This document shows, piece by piece, positions 1 to 9,811 of a DNA stretch of 64,000 bases (position 1 is its first letter; every line of letters starts with the position of its first letter). The notes beneath the pieces were generated by a model, which did not search any database, was not told where the DNA came from, and saw only the letters and a program-made list of their open reading frames with translations. Made by a program: the position numbers and the translations under genes. The stretch comes from Cryptomeria japonica. Its lineage: Eukaryota > Streptophyta > Pinopsida > Cupressales > Cupressaceae. The stretch is from positions 103,592,796 through 103,656,795 of the forward strand of contig NC_081415.1 of the NCBI RefSeq assembly GCF_030272615.1. Reading direction: 5' to 3'.

Positions 1-561
1 AAACCAGATCGTAGTATCAAAATATGTACGGATTTCAGAGACATCAACAAAGCTTGTCTTAAGGATGATTTTCTGTTACCAAATATTGACTTGATTGTCG
101 ATCTCATAGCAAGTCATGCGATGTTATCCTTGATGGATGGATTCTCTAGTTACAATCAAATAAAAATTGCATCCGAAGACCAGCACAAAACAACATTCAC
201 TTGTCCTTGGGGAAATTTCTGTTGGAATGTCATGCCCTTTGGGCTAAAAAATGCAGGCACTACATATCAAAGAGCCATGACTACTATCTTTCATGATCTC
301 ATGCACGTAACTGTGGAAGATTATGTTGACGACCTCTTGGGTAAATCAATAGACAGAGATACACATTTGGACATACTTTCAGTCATCTTTGATCGGTTGG
401 GAAAGTATAAAGTAAGATTAAACCCCAAGAAATGTGTCTTTGGAGTAACCTTTGGGAAGCTCCTGGGATTCATTGTATCAAAAAGAGGAATTGAAGCCAA
501 TCCGGCAAAAGTCAAGGCCATCCTAGAGATGCAACCACCAAGAAATATCAGTCAACTTTGA
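1..561 (+). pseudogene. Reverse transcriptase domain of element A pol (5' partial)
   Basis: Frame 1 is open from the first base, so the domain starts upstream of the window. The protein has the finger region motif TDFRDINKAC, then LPNID, then MDGFSSYNQI containing a catalytic aspartate, FGLKNAGTTYQ, and the active-site box YVDD near residue 107. These are the ordered motifs of gypsy RT. It ends at a TGA at 559-561; the same frame then continues through three further stops (two TAG and one TGA between 580 and 700) into the thumb/connection region. What should follow YVDD as a valine-rich strand is partly altered. This is a decayed polyprotein segment, not a separate gene. Confidence 0.9.
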
Positions 562-1470
562 TCTTTGCAAGGGAGACTCTAGTCCATATGAAGATTCATA
601 GCACAACTTACAAATAAGTGTAATCCCTTTCAGCACTTGCTACATAAAAACATCAAATTCAAATGGGATGATAACTGTCAACAGGCTTTCTAGATACTCA
701 AAGATTATCTTTTGAATCCACTAGTTTTGATGCCACCAGTTCTAGACCAACTTCTATTACTATACATATCAGCTACTTCAACAGCACTGGGGGCACTCTT
801 AGCACAACAAGTTGCTGAGGGCAAAGAAAAGGCAGTATACTATATCACTCGCACATTGGTGGGATATAAGCTAAACTACACACCAATTGAGCGTGCATGT
901 CTCGTTGTGGTCTTTGCTTTGCAGAAATTATGATATTACATGCTAACTCATAAGACTAAGTTGGTTGCAAGGATTGATCCATTGAAATACCTTCTCAATA
1001 AAGCAACACTTACTGGGCGACTAGCCAAATGGGTGATGATCTTGAGTGAATTCGACATTGAATATGTGGACAAAAAAGCAATAAAAGGACAAGCTATCGC
1101 AGATCAGTTAGCAGATGCTCCCATGATAGATGATGTTCCTCTAATTTCAGAATTTCTAGATGAATCCATTTTAACAGTGTTACATGCAAAGCCTTGGCAA
1201 CTATACTTTGACGGCTCATACACACAGCATGGGGCAAGAGCTGGTATCCTCTTCATAACTCCTCAAGGGGATTTTATACAAAAATCATATCGATTATCAT
1301 TTCCCTGCACTAATAACATAGCGGAATATGAGGCATTAACAACTGGATTACAGATTGCAGTTCAGTGGAAGATCTAGGAACTTCGTGTTTTTGGGGACTC
1401 TCAACTTGTGATTCGTCGGGCAACTAATGACTACCAAACAAAGGACAATAAATTAATGCCTTACAAAAGA
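562..1470 (+). pseudogene. RNase H plus second (archaeal-like) RNase H of element A pol
   Basis: The first RNase H shows the ATSTALGALLAQ core, KLNYTPIERACLVVVFALQKL, and ends near the ADQLADAP linker at about 1125. A second RNase H follows: LYFDGSYTQHGARAGILF carries the first catalytic aspartate, NIAEYEAL the glutamate, and FGDSQLVIRR (after a TAG at 1375-1377) the next aspartate. This extra domain is typical of Tat-group elements. Nonsense codons lie at 931-933 and 1375-1377, all in the same reading frame as the RT and integrase. No frameshift is needed to read through the region. Confidence 0.88.
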
Positions 1471-2943
1471 ATGGTGGACGACCTGAAACAACATTTCATG
1501 AAGATAGACTTTGAGTAGATACCCAAAGAGCATAATAGAGCCATGGATGTCATGGCTACAATTGCTTCACTAATTGATCTACCACCGAATGAGACCCGCT
1601 ATGAGTTCTTGGTGGATAACCTTTTGGTTCCCTCATATGAAATCACTCCTACTGAGATGATATGTGTTGTTGGTCCTGAGTCCCAGTTATACGATTCCAT
1701 TTTCGCATACCTTCATGACAATACCCTACCTCCTGATCTATCCAATAACTAATGTCGCACTTTCATTCGCCAATCTTCTCGATACATCATTTTAGCCGAT
1801 ATCCTATACCGTCGAGGTCTAGATGGCACTCTTCTTAGATGTTTAGAAAGTGAAGAAGCTCAGATTGTGTTACATGAAGTACATGAAGGGATATGTGGTC
1901 CACATTCTAGTGGTCCTACCTTAGCCAAGAAACTCATCAGGACTGGATATTACTGGCCCAATATGGAAAAAGATTCATATCAGTTTGTCAAGAAAAGTAA
2001 ACAGTGTTAACTGCATGGAGACCTCATCCATGCACCAGCACAAGAACTTCAACCAATTGTGACTCCTTGGCCCTTTTGTCAGTGGGGACTCGATCTCATA
2101 GGCGAGATTCACCCTCCATCTTCCAATGGTCATAAATTCATAATTACTGCCACAGAGTATTTCACAAAATGGATCAAAGCCATGCTTCTCATGCAAGTCA
2201 CTAGAAAACAAATTGCTACATTCATTCTCAACTATATCATTTGTCGATACGGTATTCCTGTTTCCATCATCACTGATAACAGGCGTCCCTTCAAAAATTA
2301 GGATGTTCATGAACTCTGTGACCACTTCCATATTACCCATTGTTTCTCCACACCATATTACTCCCAAGGTAACGGTCAAGCTGAGGCGTCTAATAAAACA
2401 ATCCTTAAAATCTTGAAAAAGATAGTCGACGACACTAGCCATAATTGGCATATCCAACTTAATCCCGCATTTTGGGCTTACCGCACAAGCGTCTGTACAC
2501 CTACAAGAGTTACACCCTATTCACTTGTCTATGACACTGAATCTATCTTGCCTATTAAGGTCGAGTTACCCTCTTTACGAGTCTCTTTGCAAAACATTAT
2601 CAGTGATGAAGACTATAGGGTCTCTCGCTTACAAGAACTTGAACTATTGGATGAACGAAGACAAACTGCTTTTAATTATCTCAAGGCTTATCAACAACGA
2701 ATGAGTCGCAGCTACAATCATAAAGTCAATCCTCGAACATTTTAGGTAGGTGACTTGGTTCTCAGAGAAAATCCTAAAAATCAGCAAGACAAAGAGAAGA
2801 AGGGCAAGTTTGAACCAAACTGGCTTGTTCCTTACATCATCACAGCAGCATATGGATCTGGTGCATATCAGCTCTCAACCACAGAGGGTGAACCTTTAGA
2901 GGATCCTATCAACAGCATGCACCTTCACAAGTTTTACACATAG
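1471..2943 (+). pseudogene. Integrase of element A pol, degraded
   Basis: A linker (EHNRAMDVMATIASLIDLP) leads to an HHCC-type zinc region: HEVHEGICGPHSSG, then KKSKQC followed directly by a stop, so the first cysteine of the CxxC pair appears to be serine. The DDE core follows, with WGLDLIGEI (first Asp), IITDNRRPF (second Asp) and NGQAEASNK (Glu). The C-terminal part has PYSLVYDTE, a QRMSRSYNHKV segment, GKFEPNWLVPY and ends MHLHKFYT with TAG at 2941-2943. In-frame stops occur near 1516 and at 1752, 2008, 2302 and 2745. The C-terminal end matches element B closely, so the two are related families. Confidence 0.9.
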
Positions 2944-4600
2944 CTCTTCAGAGTATCCCAATTCAAAAATACAAAAAAATCATAAAAATACAAAATCGTT
3001 ACTTGGTGAAAACCTGGCAAACAAGCGCCTTGTGACACAAAAAAATCAAAAAAGTAGAGAAAAACATTTCATCCAATGGTGAAAACCACTTTGGTGGCGC
3101 CCTGGGCAAGTACCATGGTGAAAAATGGGTCACCGGTGCCATGTGTAGAGACATTTCTCCTCCCTCCTTTAGGATTCCATTTCATCCTTTCACTTTGCAC
3201 ACACTCACAGCCTATTCATCCACAATAAAACTTACACATTCTCATCATGGCTTGTTATTGATCTACCCAAGATTGGTTCACCATTCATAATAAACCTTCC
3301 TTTTCACTCCTTTCCATTCATAATAAATCAACTCCTATCTATGGCTAAGGCAAATCCTACATCTTGTAATGGGTGTGGAACTGAGAGAATCACATGTTCC
3401 GAGGACTACAGTTTCTTCCAGTTTTCTTCAGTCTATCCATGCACAATCCGCAATAAAGAAACATTTGTATCACAATCCGCAATAAATTTTTGTCTTCTCC
3501 ACAATAAAGTATCAGTTTCATGGATTCAGTCAGTTTCAGATGAGACATAGCAGCAACAATGGGTTTCAACAAATCAAATCTTTCAACAAACTCAGACAAC
3601 ATATGGTTCAGTATTATCTATCCTTTTTGTGAAAGTAAACATTTCGACCACAATCAAATAATACTTATACAAGTGACAAGAGACACTAAATTTGAGGACT
3701 ATAGTGGATGTTGGTGTCGAGTCTTGGTTTTCTTTTGATTTTATCTTTTTGGTGACATGTCTTTTAGCTTTTCCAGGATGTCTATGACTAGAGATTCTAT
3801 CTCCAGGATGTCTTTGATTAGAAAGGCGAGGATGGGGTATCGTCACCTATTTTATTTTGTTGTCTGAATGCTATGACTTCTCCAAGGATATGAGGACACT
3901 GAGAGTCTAGTATGAATTGGGGCATTCCTTGTTTTTGATTGTCTTATCTCCATGCAAACAGGTACAATGACTTTCTGGGTTGAACATATGCCTTGATTGT
4001 CATAACCTACTTGCCATAATAAAGCTCAATGATGATAATGCACAAGAAGCTCTTTCACTTTCATATCTACTATCTTCCATCCCCCTTTCTTGATTGACTT
4101 CCATTGTCCTTCTTGAGTCCGTGTAGCCCATTATCACATGACTGAGTATAATGAGACACCAAAAACATTTGCATTTCATGTAGTTGCACCTGCATTATCA
4201 CATATTAGCATTTCATACATACATATAGATATCACAATTGCATCATATCCTGCACACAACACATGTTAGCACATTTTACATTTTTATCATGTAAATAGTT
4301 ATTTGCATTCTCATATTCATCTGCATTTCATACATTCACATTTGCATATGAATAACATATAAAACATAAAAGATCAAAAATATTGCATTTCATCATGTAC
4401 ATATTTGCATCCATATCATAACCATCACATAGAAACATATATCATGAAACATCTCATCACATAGGTACACATGCATATAGCTGCCGCAAAGATGAATCAT
4501 CTCATATATATAATCATAAGTGTCATGATACAATGATGTCAAAATACATATAGCTACAAAATCACCCGAAGGTGTCTACATCATCATACAAAATGGTACA
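2944..4600. other. Post-pol noncoding region of element A
   Basis: No gene is visible. It starts with A-rich sequence and GGTGAAAACC / GGTGGCGCCC words that also occur, reversed, downstream of the pol of element B (7830-7920), so this is a conserved 3' segment of the family. Both copies also contain ATGGCTTGTTATTGATCT (3248 here, reversed near 7755). From 4150 to 4450 the sequence is rich in CAT/ATG words (TTGCATTTCAT and similar) without a clean period. Short open frames here look like chance. Confidence 0.6.
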
Positions 4601-4624
4601 AAACTGATACATAGGGAGCCCTCT

Positions 4625-5633
4625 ATGGCTCTGATGAACTCTCTCCCTCGGAGCTGCCTAGCCTCGATGGAGTTTGAGCCCTAGAAGGACCTGCCCCAGG
4701 ATCATCTCTCCTACCCCCTCTATCTAGTGGTGGTGGAGGACCTATAACCCCACCGTTGGATGCCTGTCTCCTCTAGCTCCCTCCTGTAGTCGTCGCTATC
4801 CGCGATGGTCTGCAGAAGCTCCTCGCCCACTGGTCTGGTGGCACTGCCCCATAGTATAGGTCTCACCAGTAACCTATCTCCTCCCCTGCCCATAGAACAT
4901 AGGTGTATCTAGCCCCTATGTCCTCTGCCGCCTGCCTCCCAACCCTCAGTGTTGTCTCAGCCTTAGTATAGCGCTAGATAGCCTGATCCCACTCATGCTC
5001 TGTGTCCCTCAGTCACCTCCTGAGCCTAGCTGTCTCCCTCTCCAGGTTCTGGATCTCATTTGCCTATCCCTAGCAGATCTCCCTCAACTCAAGCAGCTCA
5101 TCCTCCTCCTCCTCAGCCCCCTATGCCTTTGCCTGTGGCTCCCCCCATGCATGTACCTGTGCCTCTGCCTGTACTTGCCTCTGCCCCTATCCCTGCACCT
5201 GTCTAGGACCCTGTACTACTGGCACCTGTAGTGGCAATCCACCGTGACCCCTCACCACCCAAGCCTGTCTCTCCTCCCATGCCATGTGTCCAGCCCTCAT
5301 CTCCAGTCCTGGATCCGGAAACACTCATCTCAATGCGTCCCTATCTCCATCTCGATCATAGGATATCAGCTCCCCATCGATCGGTATCCACAGAATCCTG
5401 TATACATCCTCCAAGGTGACTGTCATCTCACCCATCGGCAAATGGAAAGTACAAGTCTCTGAGTGCCACCTCTCAACAAGTGCAGTCAGTAAACCCATGT
5501 TCGCCCAAAACTCAAGCACATATAGAATGTATCTCAGACCCATAACCTTAATAGAAGCTTGGTCCTCGAATGTCATCTCTGGTCGTAATCTCTGCGTCGA
5601 CGGGAATCTCTCTTGTGACTCCAGCATATGCAA
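4625..5633 (-). pseudogene. Antisense plant-mobile-domain (PMD) gene inside element A
   Basis: The minus strand encodes LLTALVERWHSETCTFHLP then GEMTVTLEDVYRILWIPIDGE, the core signature of the plant mobile domain (MAIN/MAIL type, formerly 'aminotransferase-like'). An in-frame stop at 5325-5327 ends the best segment. The same frame continues to about 4775 with a glutamate/arginine-rich, coiled-coil-like stretch (IQNLERETARLRR), a WAGEEIGYW segment and YYGAVPPDQWAR, broken by several stops. After a frame change it ends in a Pro/Gly/Ser-rich tail (GPSRAQTPSRLGSSEGESSS). The reading frame just before 5633 is closed by a TAG, so the N-terminus is lost. It runs opposite to the host element's pol and lies between pol and the 3' LTR, as known for antisense extra ORFs in Tat elements. 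Confidence 0.8.
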
Positions 5634-5669
5634 ATACTCCTACAGTCAAGCAAATCAACTTTGTCAGTC

Positions 5670-5998
5670 AAAGTGGCATTCTCTATTCATCACAAAATGC
5701 TGCTTTTTATCTTAAGTGCTTATGGTACTCTATCCAAGTGACACTCACTATTCATCAAAAAGTGTTGCTTCTATCCTAGCGACACTCACTGTTCATCACA
5801 AAGTGTTGCTATCTATCCTAGTGGTACTCCCTGCTCATCACAAAGTACTACGTGTTTTGCACTCCCTATTCATCACAAAGTGCTGCTCATATTTTCACTC
5901 CCCGTTCATCACAAAGTGCTGCTCCTATTGGTACTCCCTGTTAATCACAAAGTGCTATGTCTTGGTACTCACTGTTCATCACAAAGTGCCTCGATCTA
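5670..5998. repeat. Degenerate tandem array, TTCATCACAAAGTG unit
   Basis: About eight imperfect copies of a 35-50 bp unit built on CACTC(C)CTGTTCATCACAAAG followed by TGCTGCT and a variable T-rich spacer. Units are seen near 5685, 5750, 5788, 5837, 5867, 5903, 5942 and 5974. It lies between the antisense PMD gene and the polypurine tract of element A. The copies differ by point changes and spacer length. Confidence 0.8.
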
Positions 5999-6124
5999 TT
6001 CTAGTCTTCCCTAGAGGACCTGCTTGAGTGTATCCTCTCAGCAACTTATCCAATCGACATTGTATGTTCATCACAGAACTGTCGATTTGACCTTGAAGAC
6101 ATAAATCCACCTTCATGACATAAA

Positions 6125-6372
6125 CATGCTTACAGACTACACAAACGCGCCTGCTCTGCACAGACACGCCTAAAATACACAGGCATGCCTATGCTCTGCA
6201 CAGACGCGCCTGTCCTGCACAAACATGCCCACATAGCACAAACGCACCTGCACAACGCAGACGTGCTCACATCTGGCATAGACACTTTTCCCAGCATAGA
6301 TGCGTCTGGCACAAACGCAGACATGCCTAGCCAACATAGACGCACCTAGCACAAACACAGACATGCCTACAT
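6125..6372. repeat. Degenerate short tandem array, GCACAGACGCGCCTG unit
   Basis: About ten imperfect copies of a 20-28 bp unit with the core CACA(G/A)ACGCGCCT, with variants such as ACATGCCT and ACGTGCTC. The variants often differ by CG to TG or CA, as expected from decay of methylated CpG. It is a second array in the 3' region of element A, separate in sequence from the one at 5670-5998. The minus-strand cysteine-rich open frames across it are by-products of the repeat. Confidence 0.8.
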
Positions 6373-6883
6373 GTTTTTGACATTTTTTTGAGATTATCCT
6401 AAAGTGCATTTATTACACTACCTAGCATGCATTTATGACAACAATTAATGCCACAAAATACAAGGAGGTTTTTGCGGTACTCATCGGCTCTCCTGTGTTG
6501 GCTGGCCTCTGAAATCAGCGAACGTGATCGAATCTGTGAACCAAGGCCATCGCTACTTACTGCTGCTTCTCTATTCTCGCTCTATACTCTAATCTCTTGG
6601 ATGTGTGGATGACAATGAGGATCTTTTCCCCTCGTGGTCTATTTTATAGACTACCCTAGCCCTAGCTCTCGTTTCTCGAGCCAGTCTTCATTATCCCGTG
6701 ACTCTGTCACTCCATCCTATCCGATCAATCCATTCTAGCCTTTCTTTTTATCAAGAGATTGTCTGCGATCTTTCCAGACATTTTCAACCAATCTCTGAGG
6801 GGGCATATCATTCCCATATTGGGGCAACTTTGTATCAGTTCATATTATCTTCTTTGAAACAACGCGACAAGCTGCATTGTCTC
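6373..6883. other. Element A 3' region between arrays and polypurine tract
   Basis: Nothing coding is recognised. Unlike the AT-rich LTR that follows, the segment has mixed composition, with an inner Pro/Ser-type open stretch that lacks motifs. It ends in the purine-rich tract before the LTR. Confidence 0.4.
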
Positions 6884-6898
6884 AAAGAGGGGCAAAAT
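6884..6898 (+). promoter_or_regulatory. Polypurine tract of element A
   Basis: The purine-rich string CAAAGAGGGGCAAAA lies directly before TGTAAACACC, the start of the LTR. This is the expected plus-strand primer position. Element J has the equivalent on the minus strand (GAAGAGGGGAAAAA before TGTAGACACC), which supports both calls. Confidence 0.85.
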
Positions 6899-6920
6899 GT
6901 AAACACCTAAAATTGTCATG

Positions 6921-7165
6921 TCTAATTAAATAAATATTTTTATTTATTTAATTACTTTAGCCCAATTCTTCTATTAATTAAATAAATCTTTATTTATTTA
7001 ATTAATTCATTTATCCTTTTCTAGCCTTATTTCTCATTTAAATAAATACATTTATTTATTTAAATTATCCTTTTCCTAAATTAAATAAATATTTTATTTA
7101 TTTAATTGATCCCACTTCCTCTATTAATTAAATAAATCTTTATTTATTTAATTAATTCATTAGCC
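6921..7165. repeat. Array of AT-rich palindromes in the element A LTR
   Basis: Five tandem blocks of the form TTAATTAAATAAAT ... ATTTATTTAATTAA, each able to fold on itself, separated by short C/T-rich spacers (for example CCCAATTCTTCTA and CCTTTTCTAGCC). The blocks near 6970-7008 and 7123-7162 are almost identical. They lie in U3, upstream of the TATA-like box. Confidence 0.85.
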
Positions 7166-7314
7166 TTTTCTACCCATGACACATGTCATTCATCTCTTAA
7201 TTCCTACACTACCTACCACTCTCATTATTTTCTTATTTTCTTTACCTACCCTCTAATCATAGCCGACCTCTTTTTACACCTCTCAATCTTATCCCTCCAT
7301 TTCATATAGTGTCT

Positions 7315-7325
7315 TCTATATAAGG
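7315..7325 (+). promoter_or_regulatory. TATA-like box, element A LTR
   Basis: TCTATATAAGG about 415 bp into the LTR, followed by a C/T- and A-rich stretch. Position and strand fit the retrotransposon promoter. Confidence 0.6.
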
Positions 7326-7734
7326 AGATGCTTCCTTCATTATCAAACCCTAACTAACTCAATTACGCACTCAACTACACTAAGCTTTGCACTTTTGTAT
7401 GCAATCCTACTTGCAGCCACATTTGCGTTCTTTGTTGAGCTCTTGTGCACATAAAATCTGAGAGCAAATATATCAAACAAGATCAATGGAGATAGGAAGA
7501 ATGGAGATCCAAACCCTATTGGACATGTGATGGTATAATCTTTGTAATTTCATTTGATTTGCATTGTCTTAGGTAGTCTTCATATGTTATGGTGGATCTT
7601 TGTTGTTTTTAGGCTAGGGTTTTGTGGTTGAATTCATTTAGCCTTTCAATATTGTTGTATCCATTTTCACCATATACATCCCTAGTTAGATGTCGCTATG
7701 AAAACGTGATGCAAGACACATGAAGTACTAACCT

Positions 7735-9811
7735 TGATTGCAGATCAATAACAAGCCATGGTATAAATGATGGATGAATGAATGCAATGGATGTGATCAC
7801 AACAAGTCTGAAAGACAATAGAGCCATAGCCTTTATGAATGGCGCCTGTTTACCAGGTTTTCACCACCGTACTTACCTAAGATGCCATTGAAGTAGTTTT
7901 CACCGTTTGGATGAATGATTTTTCTTTACTATTTTCTTGATTTTTTATTTTTTTGTATTTTGTTTAGGATTGTTTTCTGAATGTTTTTGGTATTTTTTGA
8001 TATTGGAGGAGCTTGATGCTCTGCATAGCTTATGTATAAAACCTTTTGAGATGCATGTTGTTGACCAGATCTGCTAATGGTTCTCCTTCTGAAGTTGCTA
8101 ATTGATATGTCCTAGACCTGAAGACGGTAGTGATGACATATGGACCCAGCCAATTGGATTCAAATTTGCCCCGATGTTCTCTATTCAGTTGATTGGGAGG
8201 ATTCTTCCAGAGAACAAGATCTCCTTCTTCAAATGTGTGAGGTTTGACCCTATGATTGTAGCTTCTTCTCATGTATTGTTGATAGGCTTTTAGGTGGTTG
8301 TAGGTAGTTTGTCACTTTTCATCAAGCAATTCCAAGTCTTGAAGATGTGAGACTCGGTATTCTTCATCATTTATTAGATTGTACAAGGAGACCCATAGAG
8401 ATGGTAATTCAACCTCAATAGGAAAGATGGCTTTTTCTCCATAAACTAGTGAGTAGGGGCTTGCACCTGTAGGGGTTCGAATGTTTGTTCGATATACCCA
8501 TAGTGCTGGATTCAAATGAATGTGCCAATCATGACCAACATCATTGACTGTCCTTTTTAGGATCCTCAATATATTCTTATTGGATGCTTCTGCTTGACCA
8601 TTTCCTTGTGGGTAATATGGGGTGGCAAAATGGTGTTGGATATGAAACTTCTCACAGAGTTCATGGACATATTGATTTTTGAAAGGGAGACTGTTATCTG
8701 TGATGGTGGACATAGGTACACCTTACTGATAGATGATGTAATTGAGGATGAATGAGGTGATTTGTTTGTCGATGACTTGGGTGAGTGGAATGGCTTCGAT
8801 CCACTTTGTGAAGTACTCTGTAGCGGTAGTGATAAATTTATGATCGTTGGATGAAGATGGATGGATTTTACCCACAAGGTCAAGTCCCCATTGACAAAAG
8901 AGCCATGGTGTTGTGATAGGTTGTAATTCTTATGTTGGGGCATGTATCAGATCTTCATGAACTTGGCACTTCTTGCACTTTCTGAGAAAGTAGTAGGAGT
9001 CTTTTTCCATGGAGGGCCAATAGTAACTAGCTCGTATGATTTTATTTGCTAGTGAAGGACCGCTTGAGTGAGCCCCACAAATTCCTTCATGTACCTCCTC
9101 CGAGGCTTTTGTTATCTCATCTTATTCCAAACATCAAAGGAGAGTACCATCAAGACTCTGTCTATATAGGGTTTTGGCAATGATGGTGCATCGAGCGGTT
9201 TGGTCGATAAAGGTTTTTCTTTGGTTGTTTGATTAGTTAGGGGGAAGTGTATGGTCACGTAGGTAAGTGAAAAACTCACCGTATCATGGGGAGTCAGAAC
9301 CATTGAGGTGATATATCATTTAAGGTTCAGGGATATTATAAGAGGGGATCCAAAGTTGTTCCACCAAGAACTCATAACATGTCAAATTTTGTGGAAGATC
9401 TAGGAGAGATGCGATTGTATCCATTGCGTCAGCAGCTCGATTCTGATCTCTTGGTATTTTCTCAAATGTGATAGTTGTAAATGATTCTTTGAAACTATCC
9501 ACCATATTTTTGTACGACATGAGCTTATCATCCTTTGTTTGGTATTAATTAGTGACTTGTCGGATGACCAGCTAGGAATCGCCATATACTTGTAGCTCTT
9601 TTATATTCCATTGCATGGCCATTTTTAGTCCTGTGATCAAGGCCTCATATTTTGCTATATTATTTGTACATGGGAAAGTGAGTTTGTATGACTTTGGGAT
9701 ACTATCACCTTGAGGTGTGATAAAAAGAATACCTGCCCTTGAGCCATGTCTAGTGTATGAGCCATCAAAATATAGCTTCCAGGGTTGTGTAGTTGTGATC
9801 ATGAAAATTTC
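7735..9811 (-). mobile_element. Element B: Tat-type gypsy remnant, interrupted by element C
   Basis: The minus strand carries the second RNase H and the integrase, then post-pol sequence (8029 down to about 7735) sharing GGTGAAAACC, GGCGCC and ATGGCTTGTTATTGATCT words with the region after element A's pol. The coding sequence stops abruptly at 9811, just before the second RNase H, where the LTR of element C starts. The upstream RT, gag and 5' LTR are not found elsewhere in the window. Confidence 0.8.
8030..9811 (-). pseudogene. Second RNase H and integrase of element B pol
   Basis: Reading the minus strand: LYFDGSYTRHGSRAGILF and NNIAKYEALITGL (second RNase H, with the NIAEYEAL glutamate position shifted to KYEA), a linker RDQNRAADAMDTIASLLDLP, then integrase with WGLDL, TITDNSLPF and GNGQAEASNKN (the D, D and E boxes), YRTNIRTPTGASPYSLVYGEK, and the end MHLKRFYT at 8030-8032. 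Main segments stay in one frame (9820-9572, 9520-9320, 8713-8312, 8272-8030). The 9300-8950 part, which should hold the zinc-binding region, needs frame changes and has stops. The C-terminus is almost the same as in element A. Confidence 0.88.

Larger units (their letters stand above)
1..7700 (+). mobile_element. Element A: Ty3/gypsy Tat-type retrotransposon, 3' half
   Basis: The order is RT, RNase H, a second RNase H, integrase, a long 3' non-pol region, a polypurine tract and an LTR starting at 6899. The second RNase H after the usual one is the hallmark of the Tat group of plant gypsy elements. The 5' LTR, gag and protease lie outside the window. About 4 kb separates the end of pol (2943) from the LTR; it holds an antisense plant-mobile-domain gene and two tandem arrays. 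The right end is uncertain: LTR-like sequence passes into minus-strand element B somewhere between about 7650 and 7740. The copy is dead because of many nonsense codons. Confidence 0.85.
6899..7700 (+). repeat. 3' LTR of element A
   Basis: Starts TGTAAACACCTAAAATTG right after the polypurine tract. It holds an AT-rich palindrome array (6921-7165), a TATA-like TCTATATAAGG at 7315-7325, and a downstream stretch typical of plant LTR R/U5. No second copy exists in the window, so the right end (about 7650-7740) is an estimate set by the start of sequence that matches the post-pol region of element A in reverse. Confidence 0.75.

Noticed and set aside
5716-6027. Plus-strand open frame with repeated HHKVL-type residues
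   Set aside because: It is a by-product of the tandem array at 5670-5998; no start context or motif.
6130-6409. Cysteine-rich minus-strand frames resembling small secreted peptides
   Set aside because: They follow the period of the 6125-6372 repeat in two overlapping frames, so they are repeat artefacts.
8566-8943. Minus-strand frame of 125 codons
   Set aside because: It overlaps the integrase of element B in another frame; the integrase motifs are in the frame of 8713-8312.
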